Origin: Duffyella gerundensis
GTDB taxonomy: Bacteria > Pseudomonadota > Gammaproteobacteria > Enterobacterales > Enterobacteriaceae
Direction of reading: 5' to 3'
NCBI RefSeq assembly: GCF_001517405.1
Contig: NZ_LN907827.1
Coordinates: 872,586 to 936,585, forward strand
Length of the DNA: 64,000 nucleotides
Both the position numbers and the translations under genes were made by a program. Shown piece by piece: positions 31,440 through 42,293 of this stretch. The notes under the pieces are model-generated. The model saw only the letters and a program-made list of their open reading frames with translations. It was not told the DNA's origin and ran no database searches. Within the stretch, counting starts at the first letter, position 1; each line of letters begins with the position of its first letter.

Positions 31440-31554
31440 TCTGCGTCAGGCAGACCTTTTTCAGTTTCATCCCAATAGTAATCCACGCCCACTAAGCGGA
31501 TGATAGATCAGATTTAACTCTTCCAATCTCACGTTATCTTCCAGGAAAATGATC

Positions 31555-32280
31555 ATGGCGACCAATGCAAAACCTGTTTATCAACGCATCCTGCTAAAAT
31601 TGAGCGGCGAAGCTCTGCAAGGTGCCGAAGGCTTCGGTATCGATGCCAGCGTACTGGACCGTATGGCCCAGGAAATTAAAGAGCTGGTCGAGCTGGGCAT
31701 TCAGGTGGGTGTAGTCATTGGTGGCGGAAACCTGTTCCGCGGCGCCGGGCTGGCAAAAGCGGGCATGAACCGTGTAGTTGGCGACCATATGGGCATGCTG
31801 GCAACGGTTATGAACGGCCTGGCTATGCGTGATGCGTTGCATCGTGCCTATGTGAATGCGCGTCTGATGTCAGCAATTCCACTGAATGGCGTATGCGACA
31901 ACTACAGCTGGGCAGAGGCGATTAGCCTGCTGCGTAATGACCGTGTGGTGATTTTCTCCGCCGGTACCGGTAACCCATTCTTTACCACCGATTCTGCTGC
32001 CTGCCTGCGCGGTATCGAAATTGAAGCCGACGTGGTGCTGAAAGCGACCAAGGTTGATGGCGTTTATTCTGCCGATCCGGTTAGCGATCCGACCGCGACG
32101 CTGCATGATCAGTTGAGCTACCAGGATGTGCTGGAACGTGAATTAAAAGTGATGGATTTGGCCGCCTTTACCCTGGCGCGCGACCATTCTCTGCCGATTC
32201 GCGTCTTCAACATGAACAAACCTGGCGCGCTGCGTCGAGTGGTCATGGGCGAAAAAGAGGGCACGCTGATTACGCATTAA
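31555..32280 (+). CDS. pyrH: UMP kinase
   Basis: Phosphorylates UMP to UDP; allosterically controlled by GTP and UTP. The 241 residues (E. coli length) include [22 protein letters not shown] and [13 protein letters not shown] of the amino-acid-kinase fold. Two ATGs are in frame at 31549 and 31555; AGGA (31543-31546) is eight bases from the second, which matches homologues (MATNAKPVY). Confidence 0.98.
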   Translation: MATNAKPVYQRILLKLSGEALQGAEGFGIDASVLDRMAQEIKELVELGIQVGVVIGGGNLFRGAGLAKAGMNRVVGDHMGMLATVMNGLAMRDALHRAYVNARLMSAIPLNGVCDNYSWAEAISLLRNDRVVIFSAGTGNPFFTTDSAACLRGIEIEADVVLKATKVDGVYSADPVSDPTATLHDQLSYQDVLERELKVMDLAAFTLARDHSLPIRVFNMNKPGALRRVVMGEKEGTLITH

Positions 32281-32423
32281 TACGCGTCAGCGCATAAAAT
32301 AGAGTATATTCTGTCAGCGCGCCGCAAAACAGTGCGCGCAATATTCAGGATGCAGCACCGATTTTCGACCCAATCTTGCGTCAGGCAGGATTGGCTGGTC
32401 AAACAGAATCCAAAGGTTTTATC

Positions 32424-32981
32424 GTGATTAATGACATCAAAAAAGACGCTGAAACACGCATGGAAAAATGCGTTGATGCGTTCAAAAACAATATCAGCAA
32501 AGTGCGCACTGGCCGCGCTTCACCTGCCATTCTTGATGGCATTGTGGTGGAATACTATGGTACGCCAACCCCGCTGCGTCAGCTGGCTAACGTCACCGTA
32601 GAAGACTCCCGCACGCTGAAAATCAACGTATTCGATCGTTCACTCAGCCAGGCGGTTGAGAAGGCGATCATGACCTCCGATCTTGGCCTGAATCCAAGCT
32701 CAGCCGGTACCGATATTCGTGTGCCGCTGCCTGCGCTGACGGAAGAGCGCCGTAAAGATCTGATCAAAATTGTTCGTGGCGAAGCTGAGCAGGGTCGTGT
32801 ATCCGTGCGCAACGTTCGTCGTGATGCCAATGAAAAACTCAAAGCTCTGCTGAAAGATAAAGAAGTCAGCGAAGACGAAGAGCGCCGCGCGCAGGAAGAG
32901 GTTCAGAAAATGACCGACGCCAGCATTAAAAAAGTCGACGCGGCTCTGGCTGATAAAGAAACGGAGCTGATGGAGTTCTGA
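32424..32981 (+). CDS. frr: Ribosome recycling factor, GTG start
   Basis: With EF-G, splits post-termination ribosomes. Starting at GTG 32424 gives 185 residues beginning [16 protein letters not shown], matching E. coli RRF in length and sequence, with [14 protein letters not shown] and [11 protein letters not shown]. An upstream ATG frame from 32376 is not conserved, and AAAGG lies eight bases before the GTG. E. coli frr is likewise thought to start at GTG. Confidence 0.97.
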   Translation: MINDIKKDAETRMEKCVDAFKNNISKVRTGRASPAILDGIVVEYYGTPTPLRQLANVTVEDSRTLKINVFDRSLSQAVEKAIMTSDLGLNPSSAGTDIRVPLPALTEERRKDLIKIVRGEAEQGRVSVRNVRRDANEKLKALLKDKEVSEDEERRAQEEVQKMTDASIKKVDAALADKETELMEF

Positions 32982-32999
32982 TTCCATCATTTCGCGATT

Positions 33000-33052
33000 A
33001 AAACGCCGTACAGAGAGGTTTCCTTCGGGAATGCGTTATCTGGCGGCGTTTT
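33000..33052 (+). terminator. Terminator-like hairpin after frr
   Basis: AAAACGCCG (33000-33008) pairs with CGGCGTTTT (33044-33052) around a long loop that may fold on itself (TTTCCTTCGGGAA). Followed by GCATTC, so the T tract is within the stem arm only. Confidence 0.5.
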
Positions 33053-33121
33053 GCATTCTGCCTATTTTGCGCGGCCTTTCTCAGCGCCGCGCCTGACTTA
33101 ACGACGCACACCGGGCACTCT

Positions 33122-34318
33122 ATGAAGCATTTAACCATCCTTGGCTCCACTGGCTCAATTGGCACCAGCACGCTGGCGGTAGTCGCCGCTAATCCTGAAC
33201 TTTATCAAGTGACCGCTTTAGTTGCGGGTAAAAACGTCGCTGTTATGACGGAACAATGTCAGCAGTTTCGCCCCCGTTACGTCGCGATGGCTGACGAAAG
33301 CGCGGCCACTGCGTTGCGTGAACGACTGAGAGCATTAAACTTGCAGGTCGAAGTGCTCTCCGGCGTTCAGGCTGCCTGCGAACTGGCGGCGCTGGATGAG
33401 GTCGATCAGGTGATGGCCGCTATCGTCGGCGCATCAGGTCTAATGCCGACGCTGGCTGCTATTCGCGCCGGTAAAACGGTGTTGCTGGCAAATAAAGAGT
33501 CGCTGGTGACCTGCGGCCGTTTATTTATGGAGTCTGTGAAGCAGCATGGCGCGCAGTTATTGCCGGTCGATAGCGAGCATAACGCCATTTTTCAGAGTTT
33601 GCCCGCTACCATCCAGCACCAGTTAGGTTACGCTGACCTGGAGAATAATGGCATTGATTCTATTATTCTGACTGGATCTGGTGGCCCATTCAGAAACACA
33701 CCGCTGAACGATCTGCGCGACGTTACGCCCGATCAGGCTTGTGCTCATCCGAACTGGTCAATGGGGCGAAAAATCTCCGTTGATTCGGCCACCATGATGA
33801 ATAAAGGTTTGGAATACATTGAAGCGCGATGGCTGTTCAACGCCACTGACGCGCAGATGGAAGTGATTTTGCACCCGCAATCAGTGATTCACTCCATGGT
33901 GCGCTACTGTGATGGCAGCGTGCTGGCGCAGCTGGGTTCGCCTGACATGCGCACGCCGATTGCGCATGTGATGGCCTGGCCGCAGCGTATCGCTTCGGGC
34001 GTGACGCCGCTGGATTTTACCCGCATGCGCGACCTGAGCTTTGCTGAGCCCGATTTTGCACGTTATCCCTGCCTGAAACTGGCAATCGATGCGTGTAAGC
34101 AAGGGCAGGCGGCCACCACGACGCTGAACGCAGCGAACGAAGTGGCCGTCGCGGCCTTCCTGGAGCAGCAGATTCGCTTTGTCGATATTGCTGCGCTAAA
34201 CCAGTCAGTGCTTGCTTCGCTGGCGTTAAGTGAGCCAGACAGCATCGAGGCTGTGGTCGCTATCGATCATCAGGCTCGCCTGACCGCGCGCGAGTTACTG
34301 CCCCGTTTCGCCCGTTAG
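33122..34318 (+). CDS. dxr: 1-deoxy-D-xylulose 5-phosphate reductoisomerase
   Basis: Converts DXP to MEP with NADPH, the first committed step of bacterial isoprenoid synthesis. The 398 residues (E. coli length) begin with the Rossmann motif [13 protein letters not shown], and include [24 protein letters not shown] with the metal-binding residues, and TASGG-equivalent LTGSGGPF. The reading ends RELLPRFAR. Supplies precursors to uppS two genes on. Confidence 0.98.
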   Translation: MKHLTILGSTGSIGTSTLAVVAANPELYQVTALVAGKNVAVMTEQCQQFRPRYVAMADESAATALRERLRALNLQVEVLSGVQAACELAALDEVDQVMAAIVGASGLMPTLAAIRAGKTVLLANKESLVTCGRLFMESVKQHGAQLLPVDSEHNAIFQSLPATIQHQLGYADLENNGIDSIILTGSGGPFRNTPLNDLRDVTPDQACAHPNWSMGRKISVDSATMMNKGLEYIEARWLFNATDAQMEVILHPQSVIHSMVRYCDGSVLAQLGSPDMRTPIAHVMAWPQRIASGVTPLDFTRMRDLSFAEPDFARYPCLKLAIDACKQGQAATTTLNAANEVAVAAFLEQQIRFVDIAALNQSVLASLALSEPDSIEAVVAIDHQARLTARELLPRFAR

Positions 34319-34496
34319 TCACAACGCGAGATTTGCGCTGGCGCCATTTGTTCGCCTGTAGCGAAAATGGTATAGTCGCCAGCTTGCGTTTGACGGCTTT
34401 GGGCGTCAGAACGGTTGCACAAATGCAACGCTGAAGCCGCTCGTACAATGTATTCAGAAACGGCACTCTTTCTGAACAAAGGAATTACTACGCGTT

Positions 34497-35249
34497 ATGT
34501 CGTCCGAAAATCAAATAATAACTGATGACCTGCACGAGTCTGGCCCACGTCATGTGGCCATAATCATGGATGGCAACGGTCGTTGGGCTAAAAATCAGGG
34601 CAAGTTACGCATTTCTGGTCATAAAGCGGGAGTGAAATCGGTGCGTCGTGCCGTAAGCTTCGCGGTCAGTAACAAGCTGGAAGCGCTCACGCTTTATGCC
34701 TTCAGTAGTGAAAACTGGAACCGCCCAACGGCGGAAGTCACTGCGCTAATGGAACTGTTTGTCTGGGCACTGGATAGTGAAGTGAAAAGCCTGCACAAGC
34801 ACAATGTTCGTCTGCGCGTGATTGGCGACACCAGCCGTTTTAATGCGCGTATTCAGGAGCGTATCCGTCGCTCTGAGGAACTTACTCAACAAAATAATGG
34901 ACTCACGCTCAACATTGCCGCGAATTATGGCGGACGTTGGGATATCATCCATGGAGTGCAACAACTGGCAGCGCAGGTTCAGGAAGGACTACTTCGTCCT
35001 GATCAGATCACTGAGGAAAGTCTCAGTAGCCGCCTGGCGCTTCACGATTTGACACCCGTGGATTTGGTAATAAGGACCGGGGGAGAACATCGAATCAGTA
35101 ACTTCCTGCTATGGCAGATTGCCTACGCAGAATTCTATTTTACTGATGTTCTTTGGCCTGATTTTGATGAACAAGTTTTTGAAGGTGCAATGAATGCTTT
35201 CTCTCTCCGGGAGCGCCGTTTTGGCGGCGCAGCACCTGGCGGCGCCTGA
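34497..35249 (+). CDS. uppS: Undecaprenyl pyrophosphate synthase
   Basis: Extends farnesyl pyrophosphate with eight isoprene units in cis, giving the lipid carrier for peptidoglycan and O-antigen. The catalytic Asp is D25 in IIMDGNGRWAK; SSENWNRP and RTGGEHRISNFLLWQ(I)AY are also family marks. 250 residues. First gene of the uppS-cdsA-rseP-bamA run; cdsA begins 18 bases later. Confidence 0.98.
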   Translation: MSSENQIITDDLHESGPRHVAIIMDGNGRWAKNQGKLRISGHKAGVKSVRRAVSFAVSNKLEALTLYAFSSENWNRPTAEVTALMELFVWALDSEVKSLHKHNVRLRVIGDTSRFNARIQERIRRSEELTQQNNGLTLNIAANYGGRWDIIHGVQQLAAQVQEGLLRPDQITEESLSSRLALHDLTPVDLVIRTGGEHRISNFLLWQIAYAEFYFTDVLWPDFDEQVFEGAMNAFSLRERRFGGAAPGGA

Positions 35250-35267
35250 GCGCCCTGGGGGTAACTT

Positions 35268-36125
35268 TTGCTGAAGTCTCGTCTTCTCACTGCATTTATC
35301 CTGATTCCACTGGTGATCGCCGCGCTGTTTTGGCTGCCACCGGTTGGCTTTGCGATGACGACGTTGGCAATTTGTATGTTGGCCGCCTGGGAATGGGGTC
35401 AGTTTGCAGGTTTCGCTTCTGCCTCGCAGCGCATCTGGATGGCGTTGCTTTGCGGTTTGCTGCTGGTGCTGATGATGTTCAGCCTGCCAGCCTACCAACA
35501 TTCCGTTCATCTGCCACAAATTGCCGGTTCTCTGTGGGCTGCGCTCGCCTGGTGGTGTGGCGCACTTCTGTTGGTCCTCTCCTATCCTGTTTCTGCAAAA
35601 TTCTGGCGCGATTCCCGGCCTGCGCGCGTGATTTTTGGCGTACTCACCATCGTACCTTTTTTCTGGGGTATGGTGGCGTTACGGCAATATCATTACGAAA
35701 CCGATAGCTTTGCTGGCGCATGGTGGCTGCTCTACGTGCTGTTGCTGGTGTGGGGCGCTGATTCGGGGGCTTACATGTTTGGGCGCCTGTTCGGCAAGCA
35801 CAAACTGGCACCTAAAGTTTCACCGGGCAAAACCTGGGAAGGCTTTTTTGGCGGCCTGCTGACATCGGCTATCATCGCTGGCCTGTTTGGCCTGCTGGCA
35901 CCGTTGAACATTACCGTCAGCGCACTGTTGGCGTGCTCAATTGTTGCCGCGCTGGCCTCGGTGCTGGGCGATCTGACCGAAAGTATGTTCAAGCGTGAAG
36001 CAGGCATCAAGGATAGCGGTCACTGGATTCCGGGACACGGTGGAATTTTGGATCGAATTGACAGCCTGACTGCTGCCGTGCCGGTGTTTGCCTGCCTGCT
36101 GCTGTTGGTGTTTGGCACGCTGTGA
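35268..36125 (+). CDS. cdsA: Phosphatidate cytidylyltransferase CdsA, TTG start
   Basis: Makes CDP-diacylglycerol from phosphatidate and CTP at the inner membrane, the branch point for phospholipids. The 285 residues equal E. coli. About eight membrane helices, and the CDS signature SVLGDLTESMFKREAGIKDS followed by PGHGGILDRIDS near the C-terminus. Starts with TTG at 35268 after GGGGGTAAC; the N-terminus MLKSRLLTAF fits E. coli MLKYRLISAF. Confidence 0.97.
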   Translation: MLKSRLLTAFILIPLVIAALFWLPPVGFAMTTLAICMLAAWEWGQFAGFASASQRIWMALLCGLLLVLMMFSLPAYQHSVHLPQIAGSLWAALAWWCGALLLVLSYPVSAKFWRDSRPARVIFGVLTIVPFFWGMVALRQYHYETDSFAGAWWLLYVLLLVWGADSGAYMFGRLFGKHKLAPKVSPGKTWEGFFGGLLTSAIIAGLFGLLAPLNITVSALLACSIVAALASVLGDLTESMFKREAGIKDSGHWIPGHGGILDRIDSLTAAVPVFACLLLLVFGTL

Positions 36126-36138
36126 GGATGTCTGAACT

Positions 36139-37488
36139 ATGTTAAGCATTCTCTGGAGCCTGGCCGCATTTATCATCGCGCTGGGAATATTGATTACTGT
36201 GCACGAGTTTGGCCACTTTTGGGTGGCCAGGCGTTGTGGCGTCAAGGTTGAACGCTTTTCCGTTGGTTTCGGTAAAGCGTTATGGCGACGCCGCGACAAG
36301 CAGGGCACAGAATACGTTGTCGCACTCATTCCACTCGGCGGCTACGTCAAAATGCTCGATGAACGCGTTGAGAGCGTGCCACCCGAGCTGCGTCATCAGG
36401 CCTTCAACAATAAAACGGTTGCTCAACGTGCAGCCATTATTGCCGCCGGTCCCATCGCTAACTTTATTTTTGCCGTCTTTGCTTACTGGCTGGTTTTCAT
36501 GCACGGCGTGCCGGGCGTTAAGCCGGTCACCGGTGAAATTGTGCCGGACTCCGTCGCTGCAGTAGCGCAAATTTCGCCAGGAATGGAACTTAAGACGGTA
36601 GACGGTATCGAAACGCCTGATTGGGATGCAGTGCGCATGGCGCTGGTCGGTAAAATTGGCGACAGTGAAACCACCTTTGGCCTTGCGCCGTTTGGTTCCG
36701 ATCGAGTGGTTGAGAAACGTCTTGATTTAAGCCACTGGCAGTTTGAGCCGGACAAGCAAGATCCCGTGGTGTCGTTGGGCATTTACCCGCACGGGCCGGA
36801 AATAAAGACGGTATTAGCGGAAGTGCAGGCGGGTTCACCCGCCAGCGATGCCGGTTTGCAAGCAGGCGACAGGATCGTTAAAGTCGATGGTCGGCAAATC
36901 GAGCGTTGGCAGAATTTTGCCGCAACCGTACGCGATAATCCCGGTAAAACGGTGGTAGTGGAAGTTGAGCGTCAGGGCGCAATCAAAACCGTTTCGCTGA
37001 CTCCACAGCCAAAAAAAGGTAATCAGGCGGAAGGCTACGTTGGGGTTATCCCACAGGTTCAGCCGCTGGCAGACGAATACAAAACGGTACGCCAGTATGG
37101 TCCGTTAACCGCTATCGGCGAGGCTGGAGTAAAAACCTGGCAGTTGATGAAGTTAACCGTGGGCATGCTGGGCAAACTGATAACCGGTGAGGTTAAGCTG
37201 AACAACCTGAGTGGGCCGATTTCCATTGCTCAGGGTGCAGGAATGTCAGCAGAATACGGGATTATTTATTATCTGATGTTCCTCGCGTTGATTAGCGTCA
37301 ACCTTGGCATTATCAACCTTTTCCCGTTACCGGTATTAGATGGTGGGCATCTGCTTTTCCTGGCGATCGAAAAGATCAAAGGTGGACCGGTGTCTGAGCG
37401 AGTTCAGGACTTCAGTTATCGCATTGGCTCAGTTTTGCTGGTGATGTTAATGGGGCTTGCACTTTTCAATGATTTCTCTCGTCTGTGA
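36139..37488 (+). CDS. rseP: Site-2 zinc protease RseP
   Basis: An intramembrane protease that cuts RseA after DegS, releasing sigma-E; also clears leftover signal peptides. The 449 residues have the zinc site HEFGH (H22, E23, H26), two periplasmic PDZ domains (about 120-310) and the C-terminal [13 protein letters not shown] with the third ligand Asp. Follows cdsA by 13 bases. The sigma-E link ties it to degP and bamA in this window. Confidence 0.97.
   Translation: MLSILWSLAAFIIALGILITVHEFGHFWVARRCGVKVERFSVGFGKALWRRRDKQGTEYVVALIPLGGYVKMLDERVESVPPELRHQAFNNKTVAQRAAIIAAGPIANFIFAVFAYWLVFMHGVPGVKPVTGEIVPDSVAAVAQISPGMELKTVDGIETPDWDAVRMALVGKIGDSETTFGLAPFGSDRVVEKRLDLSHWQFEPDKQDPVVSLGIYPHGPEIKTVLAEVQAGSPASDAGLQAGDRIVKVDGRQIERWQNFAATVRDNPGKTVVVEVERQGAIKTVSLTPQPKKGNQAEGYVGVIPQVQPLADEYKTVRQYGPLTAIGEAGVKTWQLMKLTVGMLGKLITGEVKLNNLSGPISIAQGAGMSAEYGIIYYLMFLALISVNLGIINLFPLPVLDGGHLLFLAIEKIKGGPVSERVQDFSYRIGSVLLVMLMGLALFNDFSRL
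37407..37433 (+). promoter_or_regulatory. Possible sigma-E type promoter for bamA inside rseP
   Basis: GGACTT (37407-37412), 16 bases, then TCAGT (37429-37433) resembles the sigma-E consensus, about 105 bases before bamA. bamA is a sigma-E target in E. coli. The match is partial and lies in coding sequence, so chance is possible. Confidence 0.3.
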
Positions 37489-37539
37489 TGCCGGAATGCA
37501 ATCAGGCTTGAGATAGGTTAGGAAGAACGCATAACAACG

Positions 37540-39945
37540 ATGGCGATGAAAAAGTTGCTCATAGCGTCGCTGCTGTTTAGCAGCGCCACCGTATACGGTG
37601 CAGACGGGTTCGTAGTGAAGGACATTCATTTCGAAGGGCTGCAGCGGGTCGCCGTCGGGGCGGCTCTGCTGAGCATGCCGGTTCGTGTTGGAGATACAGT
37701 ATCCGATGAGGATATCAGTAATACCATCCGTTCTCTGTTTGCCACTGGAAACTTCGAAAACGTTCAGGCTTTGCGCGATGGCAATACGCTTATCGTGCAG
37801 GTTAAGGAACGTCCAAACATTGCCAGCATCACTTTTTCCGGTAACAAAGCGGTTAAAGACGATCAGCTGAAGCAGAACCTTGAAGCCTCAGGCGTGCGCG
37901 TAGGCGAAGCGCTGGATCGCACCACGATCTCCTCAATTGAAAAAGGGCTCGAAGACTTCTACTACAGCGTAGGTAAATACACCGCCAGCGTGAAAGCCGT
38001 GGTAACACCACTGCCGCGTAACCGCGTGGATCTCAAGCTGGTCTTCACCGAAGGTGTCTCAGCTAAGATTCAGCAGATTAACGTGGTCGGTAATAAAGCT
38101 TTTAGCTCTGATGAGCTGATCTCCCGTTTCCAGCTGCGTGATGAAGTGCCGTGGTGGAACCTGGTCGGCGATCGCAAATATCAGAAGCAAAAGCTGGCGG
38201 GCGACCTTGAAACCCTGCGCAGTTTCTATCTTGATCGCGGTTACGCCCGCTTTAACATCGATTCGACTCAGGTCAGCCTGACGCCGGATAAAAAAGGCAT
38301 CTATGTCACCATCAATATTCACGAAGGCGATCAGTACAAGCTTTCTGGTGTAGTGGTTAACGGTAGCATGGCCGGTCACTCAGCTGAGATCGAGCAGTTG
38401 ACCAAGGTCGAGCCAGGTGAACTCTATAACGGTGCGAAAGTTACCCGCATGGAAGACGACATCAAGAAACTGTTGGGTCGTTACGGTTACGCCTATCCGC
38501 GTGTGGTTACCCAGTCTGATATTGATGACGCGGGCAAAACGGTTAAATTGCGTATCAGCGTAGATGCGGGTAACCGTTATTACGTGCGCAAGGTGCGTTT
38601 TGAGGGCAATGACACCTCGAAAGATTCCGTGCTGCGCCGCGAAATGCGTCAGATGGAAGGTGCCTGGTTAGGCAGCGACCTGGTTGAGCAGGGCAAAGAG
38701 CGTCTGAACCGTACCGGCTATTTTGAAACGGTAGATACCGATACGCAGCGCGTACCGGGTTCGCCAGATCAGGTTGATGTGGTCTACAAAGTTAAGGAGC
38801 GTAACACCGGCACCTTTAACTTTGGCGTAGGCTACGGCACCGAAAGCGGCGTCAGCTTCCAGGTTGGCGTAACCCAGGATAACTGGCTGGGCACCGGTAA
38901 CACGGTGGGTATCAGCGGTACCAAAAACGACTACCAAACCTACGCTGAATTCTCATTGACCGATCCTTACTTTACGGTTGATGGCGTTAGCCTCGGCGGT
39001 CGTGTGTTCTATAACGACTTTAAAGCAGACGATGCAGATCTTTCTGACTACACCAACAAAAGTTACGGTGTGGACGGCACGTTAGGCTTCCCGGTTAACG
39101 AAAATAATACCCTGCGCGTCGGCCTTGGCTATGTGCATAACGACCTTTCCAACATGCAACCGCAGGTTGCGATGTGGCGTTATCTGGACTCAGTGGGTGA
39201 ACATCAGGCAGAAACCAAAGATGGCGATTATGCGGCTGATGATTTCACCTTCAACTACGGTTGGACGTACAACAACCTGGACCGCGGATTCTTCCCAACG
39301 CAGGGCAACCGTACCAACCTGAACGGTAAAGTCACCATTCCGGGCTCGGATAACAGCTTCTATAAAGTGACGCTGGATACGCAACAGTACGTACCGCTTA
39401 ATCAGGATAAAACCTGGGTAATGCTGGGACGCGGACGTGTGGGTTACGGCGATGGACTGAGCGGCAAAGAGATGCCGTTCTATGAGAACTTCTATGCTGG
39501 TGGCTCAAGCACCGTGCGTGGCTTCCGGTCCAACAACATCGGTCCGAAAGCGGCTTATTTCAACGATGGTTCATCAACCTGTTCAGGCAGTAACCGACTG
39601 TGTGACTCGAATGATGCGGTGGGCGGTAACGCCATGGCAGTTGCCAGCCTTGAGCTGATCACACCGACACCTTTCCTGAGTGAGAAATACGCTAACTCAG
39701 TGCGCACGTCGGTGTTTATCGACAGCGGCACCGTGTGGGATACCAACTGGGAAAACACCACGGATACACGTACAGCCGGGATTCCTGACTACAGCGATCC
39801 CGCCAATATCCGTGTTTCCAGCGGTATCGCACTGCAGTGGATGTCGCCGCTTGGTCCGCTGGTGTTCTCGTATGCCCAGCCGCTGAAAAAGTATGATGGA
39901 GACAAAGCAGAGCAGTTCCAATTTAACATTGGTAAAACTTGGTAA
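37540..39945 (+). CDS. bamA: Outer-membrane protein assembly factor BamA
   Basis: Core of the BAM complex that inserts beta-barrel proteins into the outer membrane. The 801-residue precursor has a signal peptide ending VYG near residue 21 and five POTRA domains to about 420. The 16-strand barrel carries the VRGF motif in loop L6 (STVRGFRSN) and a terminal aromatic (NIGKTW). L6 contains two cysteines in a short loop ([10 protein letters not shown]), as is usual. Start ATG 37540. Followed by its substrate chaperone skp. Confidence 0.98.
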   Translation: MAMKKLLIASLLFSSATVYGADGFVVKDIHFEGLQRVAVGAALLSMPVRVGDTVSDEDISNTIRSLFATGNFENVQALRDGNTLIVQVKERPNIASITFSGNKAVKDDQLKQNLEASGVRVGEALDRTTISSIEKGLEDFYYSVGKYTASVKAVVTPLPRNRVDLKLVFTEGVSAKIQQINVVGNKAFSSDELISRFQLRDEVPWWNLVGDRKYQKQKLAGDLETLRSFYLDRGYARFNIDSTQVSLTPDKKGIYVTINIHEGDQYKLSGVVVNGSMAGHSAEIEQLTKVEPGELYNGAKVTRMEDDIKKLLGRYGYAYPRVVTQSDIDDAGKTVKLRISVDAGNRYYVRKVRFEGNDTSKDSVLRREMRQMEGAWLGSDLVEQGKERLNRTGYFETVDTDTQRVPGSPDQVDVVYKVKERNTGTFNFGVGYGTESGVSFQVGVTQDNWLGTGNTVGISGTKNDYQTYAEFSLTDPYFTVDGVSLGGRVFYNDFKADDADLSDYTNKSYGVDGTLGFPVNENNTLRVGLGYVHNDLSNMQPQVAMWRYLDSVGEHQAETKDGDYAADDFTFNYGWTYNNLDRGFFPTQGNRTNLNGKVTIPGSDNSFYKVTLDTQQYVPLNQDKTWVMLGRGRVGYGDGLSGKEMPFYENFYAGGSSTVRGFRSNNIGPKAAYFNDGSSTCSGSNRLCDSNDAVGGNAMAVASLELITPTPFLSEKYANSVRTSVFIDSGTVWDTNWENTTDTRTAGIPDYSDPANIRVSSGIALQWMSPLGPLVFSYAQPLKKYDGDKAEQFQFNIGKTW

Positions 39946-40056
39946 TGCGCTGCGCACGGATGCGCTGATAACGAGTACTGCACTGATGTCCGGCAACTCG
40001 CCGGCTTCAGGCAAATCTGTGTCAAAGACACAAACGTTGATGGTAAGGAGTTTATA

Positions 40057-40554
40057 GTGAAAAAGTTGTTGTGTGCCGCAGGTCTGAGTGTTGCATTAGC
40101 GGTTTCCGCCGGTGCTCAGGCTGCTGATAAAATTGCAGTGGTAAACGTGTCCAGCATTTTCCAACAGTTACCGCAACGTGCCACTGTTGCCAAGCAGCTG
40201 GAGAATGAATTCAAAGGTCGTGCAACTGAGCTGCAGACCCAGGAGCGCGATCTGCAAACCAAAATGCAGCGTCTGCAGCGCGACGGTTCAACCATGAAGG
40301 CCAGCGAACGTAGCCGCATGGAAAAGGACATCATGACTCAGCGTGAAGCATTCTCTTCAAAAGCACAGGCTTTTGAGCAGGACAATCGCCGTCGTCAGAT
40401 GGAAGAGCGTAATAAAATCCTGAGCCGTATTCAGGATGCTGTGAAGAAAGTTGCCAGCGATGAAGGCTATGACGTTGTCGTCGATGCCAACGCTGTTGCT
40501 TACGCAAGCAGCTCAAAAGATATTACCGCTGATGTTCTGAAGCAGGTTAAATAA
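40057..40554 (+). CDS. skp: Periplasmic chaperone Skp, GTG start
   Basis: A jellyfish-shaped trimer that holds unfolded outer-membrane proteins for BamA. The 165-residue precursor begins at GTG 40057 after TAAGGAG, has a signal peptide ending AQA near residue 22, and a long charged helical middle (about 50-130), the tentacles. Its stop lies three bases before lpxD, so translation is probably coupled. Confidence 0.97.
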   Translation: MKKLLCAAGLSVALAVSAGAQAADKIAVVNVSSIFQQLPQRATVAKQLENEFKGRATELQTQERDLQTKMQRLQRDGSTMKASERSRMEKDIMTQREAFSSKAQAFEQDNRRRQMEERNKILSRIQDAVKKVASDEGYDVVVDANAVAYASSSKDITADVLKQVK

Positions 40555-40557
40555 CAG

Positions 40558-41580
40558 ATGCCTTCAATTCGACTGGCTGATTTAGCCCAGCAGTTGGATG
40601 CAGAATTGCATGGAGATGGCGATATCGTCATCTCCGGCATTGCTTCTATGCAATCCGCAAAAACTGACCACATTACTTTCCTCGCTAACAGCCGCTACCG
40701 TGAGCAGCTCGCCAGCTGTCAGGCCTCCGCTGTGGTGCTGACGGAAGCGGATCTGGAATGGTGCAAGAGTGCCGCTCTGATCGTCAAAGATCCCTATCTG
40801 ACCTATGCGCGTATGGCGCAACTGCTGGATACTACGCCGCAACCCGCCAGCAATATTGCCCCAAGTGCTGTTATCGATCCCACTGCAACCCTGGGTGAAA
40901 ATGTAGCGATTGGTGCCAACGCGGTTATCGAATCTGATGTTGTACTCGGTGATAACGTAGTCATTGGTGCTGGCTGCTTTGTGGGTAAGAAAACCCGCAT
41001 TGGCGCGCATTCCCGCCTGTGGGCCAACGTGACGGTATACCATGAGATTGAAATCGGTGAGCGCTGCTTGATTCAGTCCGGCACGGTGATCGGTGCTGAT
41101 GGCTTCGGTTATGCCAACGATCGTGGCAACTGGGTGAAGATTCCTCAGCTTGGCGCGGTGATCATCGGTGATCGTGTTGAAATTGGCGCCTGTACCACAA
41201 TTGACCGTGGCGCGCTGGATGACACCCGCATTGGCAACGGTGTGATTATTGATAATCAGTGTCAGATTGCACATAACGTCATGATTGGCGACAATACGGC
41301 AGTTGCAGGTGGTGTGATCATGGCCGGTAGTCTGAAGATTGGCCGTTATTGTATGATTGGTGGCGCAAGTGTGATCAACGGTCACATGGAAATTTGCGAC
41401 AAGGTCACCGTTACCGGTATGGGAATGGTGATGAGACCAATCACGGAACCTGGGGTATACTCTTCGGGCATTCCGCTACAACCGAATAAAACCTGGCGTA
41501 AAACTGCAGCGCTGGTGATGAACATCGATGAAATAAGCAAACGCCTGAAAACCATCGAACGTAAGGTCAACAAAGACTAA
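40558..41580 (+). CDS. lpxD: UDP-3-O-acyl-glucosamine N-acyltransferase LpxD
   Basis: Third step of lipid A synthesis: transfers 3-hydroxyacyl from ACP to the 2-amine. The 340 residues have an N-terminal uridine-binding domain and a left-handed beta helix of hexapeptide repeats (about 100-290). The catalytic histidine is H239 (CQIAHN), as in E. coli. Start ATG 40558. Confidence 0.98.
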   Translation: MPSIRLADLAQQLDAELHGDGDIVISGIASMQSAKTDHITFLANSRYREQLASCQASAVVLTEADLEWCKSAALIVKDPYLTYARMAQLLDTTPQPASNIAPSAVIDPTATLGENVAIGANAVIESDVVLGDNVVIGAGCFVGKKTRIGAHSRLWANVTVYHEIEIGERCLIQSGTVIGADGFGYANDRGNWVKIPQLGAVIIGDRVEIGACTTIDRGALDDTRIGNGVIIDNQCQIAHNVMIGDNTAVAGGVIMAGSLKIGRYCMIGGASVINGHMEICDKVTVTGMGMVMRPITEPGVYSSGIPLQPNKTWRKTAALVMNIDEISKRLKTIERKVNKD

Positions 41581-41834
41581 CCGGTACGCTCCGGAACAGG
41601 CGCACAGATGCACGGAATGCCTTGAGGCGGTGAACGCTTACAGGCAACACCGTGCTTTTTGCATCGTTCAGATTGCACCGGATACGACAATCATCATCAA
41701 CTGCCCGGCTTTCATAATTAAAACATGCTAAGCAGGGAAGCCAGACACACTGATTTGCGGCCTGCTAAGGATCATTTGGTCTGTGCAGGCCGTGTTATTA
41801 ATGCCATCAGAATTTTTAGGACAGGAAGAGTATT
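41581..41834 (+). other. Enlarged lpxD-fabZ spacer
   Basis: 254 bases without a gene, about twice the spacing I recall in E. coli. It contains the hairpin at 41610-41660 and otherwise no recognisable coding sequence. A secondary promoter for fabZ may be present, but I cannot place one with confidence. Confidence 0.5.
41610..41660 (+). terminator. Terminator-like hairpin inside the lpx cluster
   Basis: GCACGG (41610-41615) pairs with CCGTGC (41650-41655) and TGCCT (41618-41622) with AGGCA (41642-41646). A short GCG/CGC helix could form inside the loop, and TTTTTG follows. The form fits an intrinsic terminator or attenuator between lpxD and fabZ-lpxA-lpxB. Confidence 0.5.
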
Positions 41835-42290
41835 TTGACTACTGAAACTCATACTCTGAAAATTGAAGAGATTTTAGAACTGCTGCCGCACCGTTACCCG
41901 TTTCTGCTGGTCGACCGCGTTCTTGAGTTTGAAGAGCATAAATTTTTACGCGCTGTAAAAAACGTATCTGTAAATGAACCGTTTTTCCAGGGGCACTTCC
42001 CTGGTAAACCGATTTTTCCGGGCGTCCTGATTCTGGAAGCAATGGCACAGGCCACCGGCATTCTGGCGTTTAAAAGCGTGGGCAAACTGGAACCAGGCGA
42101 ACTTTACTATTTCGCCGGTATCGATGAAGCACGCTTTAAACGTCCGGTTGTGCCTGGCGACCAGATGATCATGGAAGTCACTTTCGAAAAAACCCGTCGT
42201 GGGCTGACGCGCTTTAAAGGCGTGGCAACCGTTGATGGCAAAATTGTCTGTGAAGCTACCATGATGTGCGCCCGCAGCCGGGAGTCTTAA
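41835..42290 (+). CDS. fabZ: 3-hydroxyacyl-ACP dehydratase FabZ, TTG start
   Basis: Dehydrates 3-hydroxyacyl-ACP in fatty-acid elongation and competes with LpxA for the C14 substrate. The 151 residues have the hot-dog fold with catalytic H54 ([12 protein letters not shown]) and E68 (LILEAMAQ). Starts with TTG at 41835 after ACAGGAAGAG, a start also used in E. coli. Four bases separate it from lpxA. Confidence 0.98.
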   Translation: MTTETHTLKIEEILELLPHRYPFLLVDRVLEFEEHKFLRAVKNVSVNEPFFQGHFPGKPIFPGVLILEAMAQATGILAFKSVGKLEPGELYYFAGIDEARFKRPVVPGDQMIMEVTFEKTRRGLTRFKGVATVDGKIVCEATMMCARSRES

Positions 42291-42293
42291 TCA

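Noticed and set aside
30535..31470. 311-codon open frame antisense to tsf
   Set aside because: Product of the strong codon bias in tsf; covers tsf and its terminator, with low-complexity Phe/His/Arg content.
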